Assembly (NCBI GenBank): GCA_017558425.1
Contig: JAFYVD010000014.1
Coordinates: 1-22,966 of the forward strand
Direction: 5' to 3'
Source: Clostridia bacterium
GTDB lineage: Bacteria; Bacillota_A; Clostridia; RUG12999
DNA length: 22,966 nucleotides
In this document: positions 22,462-22,966 of the stretch, one piece after another
Position numbering within the stretch: the first letter of the stretch is position 1
Layout: every line of letters begins with the position of its first letter
The notes under the pieces: model-generated
Databases searched by the model: none
Told to the model about the DNA's origin: nothing
The model's input: the letters and a program-made list of their open reading frames with translations, nothing else
Made by a program: the position numbers and the translations under genes

Positions 22462-22966
22462 AGAAATTTCCTTTCTGTTTCTTCTTTTGTAGGGATTGAA
22501 TCAATTACATATTTTCTGCTCACGCTGATTGAGGATGCCGCCACGGCATATTTTGCCGCTTCAGCCAACTCCGTTCCCTCAGCAATCTTCACCGCAAGTA
22601 CGCCGTTAAACGTGTCGCCCGCTCCTGTGGTGTCAACCACCTCTGCAGGCATTGCCGGGATGTGAATTTCTCCGTTGATATCACATCCGTCACCGCCGAG
22701 AGTTGTGATACAGTTTTGGTATTTTCCAGGGTTTATAAAGGCTTTTTCCTGTTCATTGGGCGTCACCATAAACAGATTTTCTGGAACATTTTCTCGGGGA
22801 GGAGCAGGATTTAAAATCACTTTCACTCCGTATTTTTCCGCAATTTTCACCGCTTCAGAATTAACCTGTTCGGGCACTTCGTTCTGCAACAGCAGAATGT
22901 CGCTTGATGCAATTTCCACTTCGAAATCTTTTACATCCTCCGCTGAAAGCTCCGCATCCCTGAACA
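22458..22966 (-). CDS. PfkB/ribokinase-family sugar kinase, C-terminal part (5' end outside window)
   Basis: The frame stays open to the right edge (F-R-D-A-E-L-S-A-E-D-V...), so the gene starts beyond the window and the GTG at 22919 is internal. The visible part carries SSDILLLQNEVP, VILNPAPP, TPNEQE, the anion-hole signature DTTGAGDTFNG with its catalytic Asp, and the C-terminal AVAASSISVSRKY helix, a ribokinase-like order. It would phosphorylate a pentose or hexose with ATP in the cytoplasm. The stop shares ATGA with the SIS gene start, making it the first visible member of the sugar cluster. The exact sugar cannot be told without the N-terminal half. Confidence 0.9.
   Translation of the reverse strand, partial: FRDAELSAEDVKDFEVEIASSDILLLQNEVPEQVNSEAVKIAEKYGVKVILNPAPPRENVPENLFMVTPNEQEKAFINPGKYQNCITTLGGDGCDINGEIHIPAMPAEVVDTTGAGDTFNGVLAVKIAEGTELAEAAKYAVAASSISVSRKYVIDSIPTKEETERKFL

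Overview
The window looks like chromosomal DNA of an anaerobic, low-to-mid GC Firmicute of the class Clostridia, probably a gut or rumen Oscillospirales/Eubacteriales relative. The evidence is the cmk–plsC–ispH/S1 operon with IspH fused to five S1 domains (a clostridial arrangement), FtsK/SpoIIIE, strong Shine-Dalgarno sites, consensus sigma-A promoters and U-tailed terminators. No species can be named from the sequence alone.

Layout. (1) 1-778 (+): the catalytic end of a tyrosine recombinase running in from the left edge, followed by AT-rich DNA with helically phased short repeats. This is probably the edge of an integrated element. (2) 1190-1978 (-): an unrecognised TIM-barrel-like protein with its own promoter and terminator. 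(3) 2088-2886 (-): a tRNA operon, Gly-Arg-His-Gln-Lys-Lys, with a near-perfect promoter and a clear terminator. (4) 2927-6610 (-): the cmk, plsC and ispH-S1 operon (pyrimidine nucleotide, phospholipid and isoprenoid/translation functions). (5) 6619-10535 (-): three closely spaced genes for a DapA-like aldolase, a glycosidase-like barrel protein and a BaiN/HI0933-type flavoprotein. (6) 10555-15730 (+): the ftsK, YgiQ-type radical SAM and folD operon. (7) 15741-16540 (+): a small protein with three predicted helix-turn-helix units behind a promoter that carries an inverted repeat and is preceded by phased direct repeats. (8) 16536-22966 (-): a sugar-processing cluster (PfkB kinase, SIS protein, unknown 230-residue protein, Gfo/Idh/MocA oxidoreductase, structured RNA region, GH89-like glycosidase, GNAT-like acyltransferase), mostly joined by overlapping stop/start codons.

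How the genes work together. The housekeeping parts (tRNAs, cmk operon, ftsK/folD) are ordinary. The most interesting parts are the two carbohydrate-like operons. Their glycosidase-like proteins have no signal peptide, so they probably act in the cytoplasm on imported small glycosides. The right-hand cluster pairs such an enzyme with a Gfo/Idh/MocA protein whose signature motifs are altered, a SIS domain, a sugar kinase and an acyltransferase. It reads as an undescribed intracellular route for a modified (perhaps amino) sugar, but the substrate cannot be deduced from the sequence. The small triple-HTH gene is the other candidate for something new, because its upstream DNA carries several repeats that could be its own binding sites.
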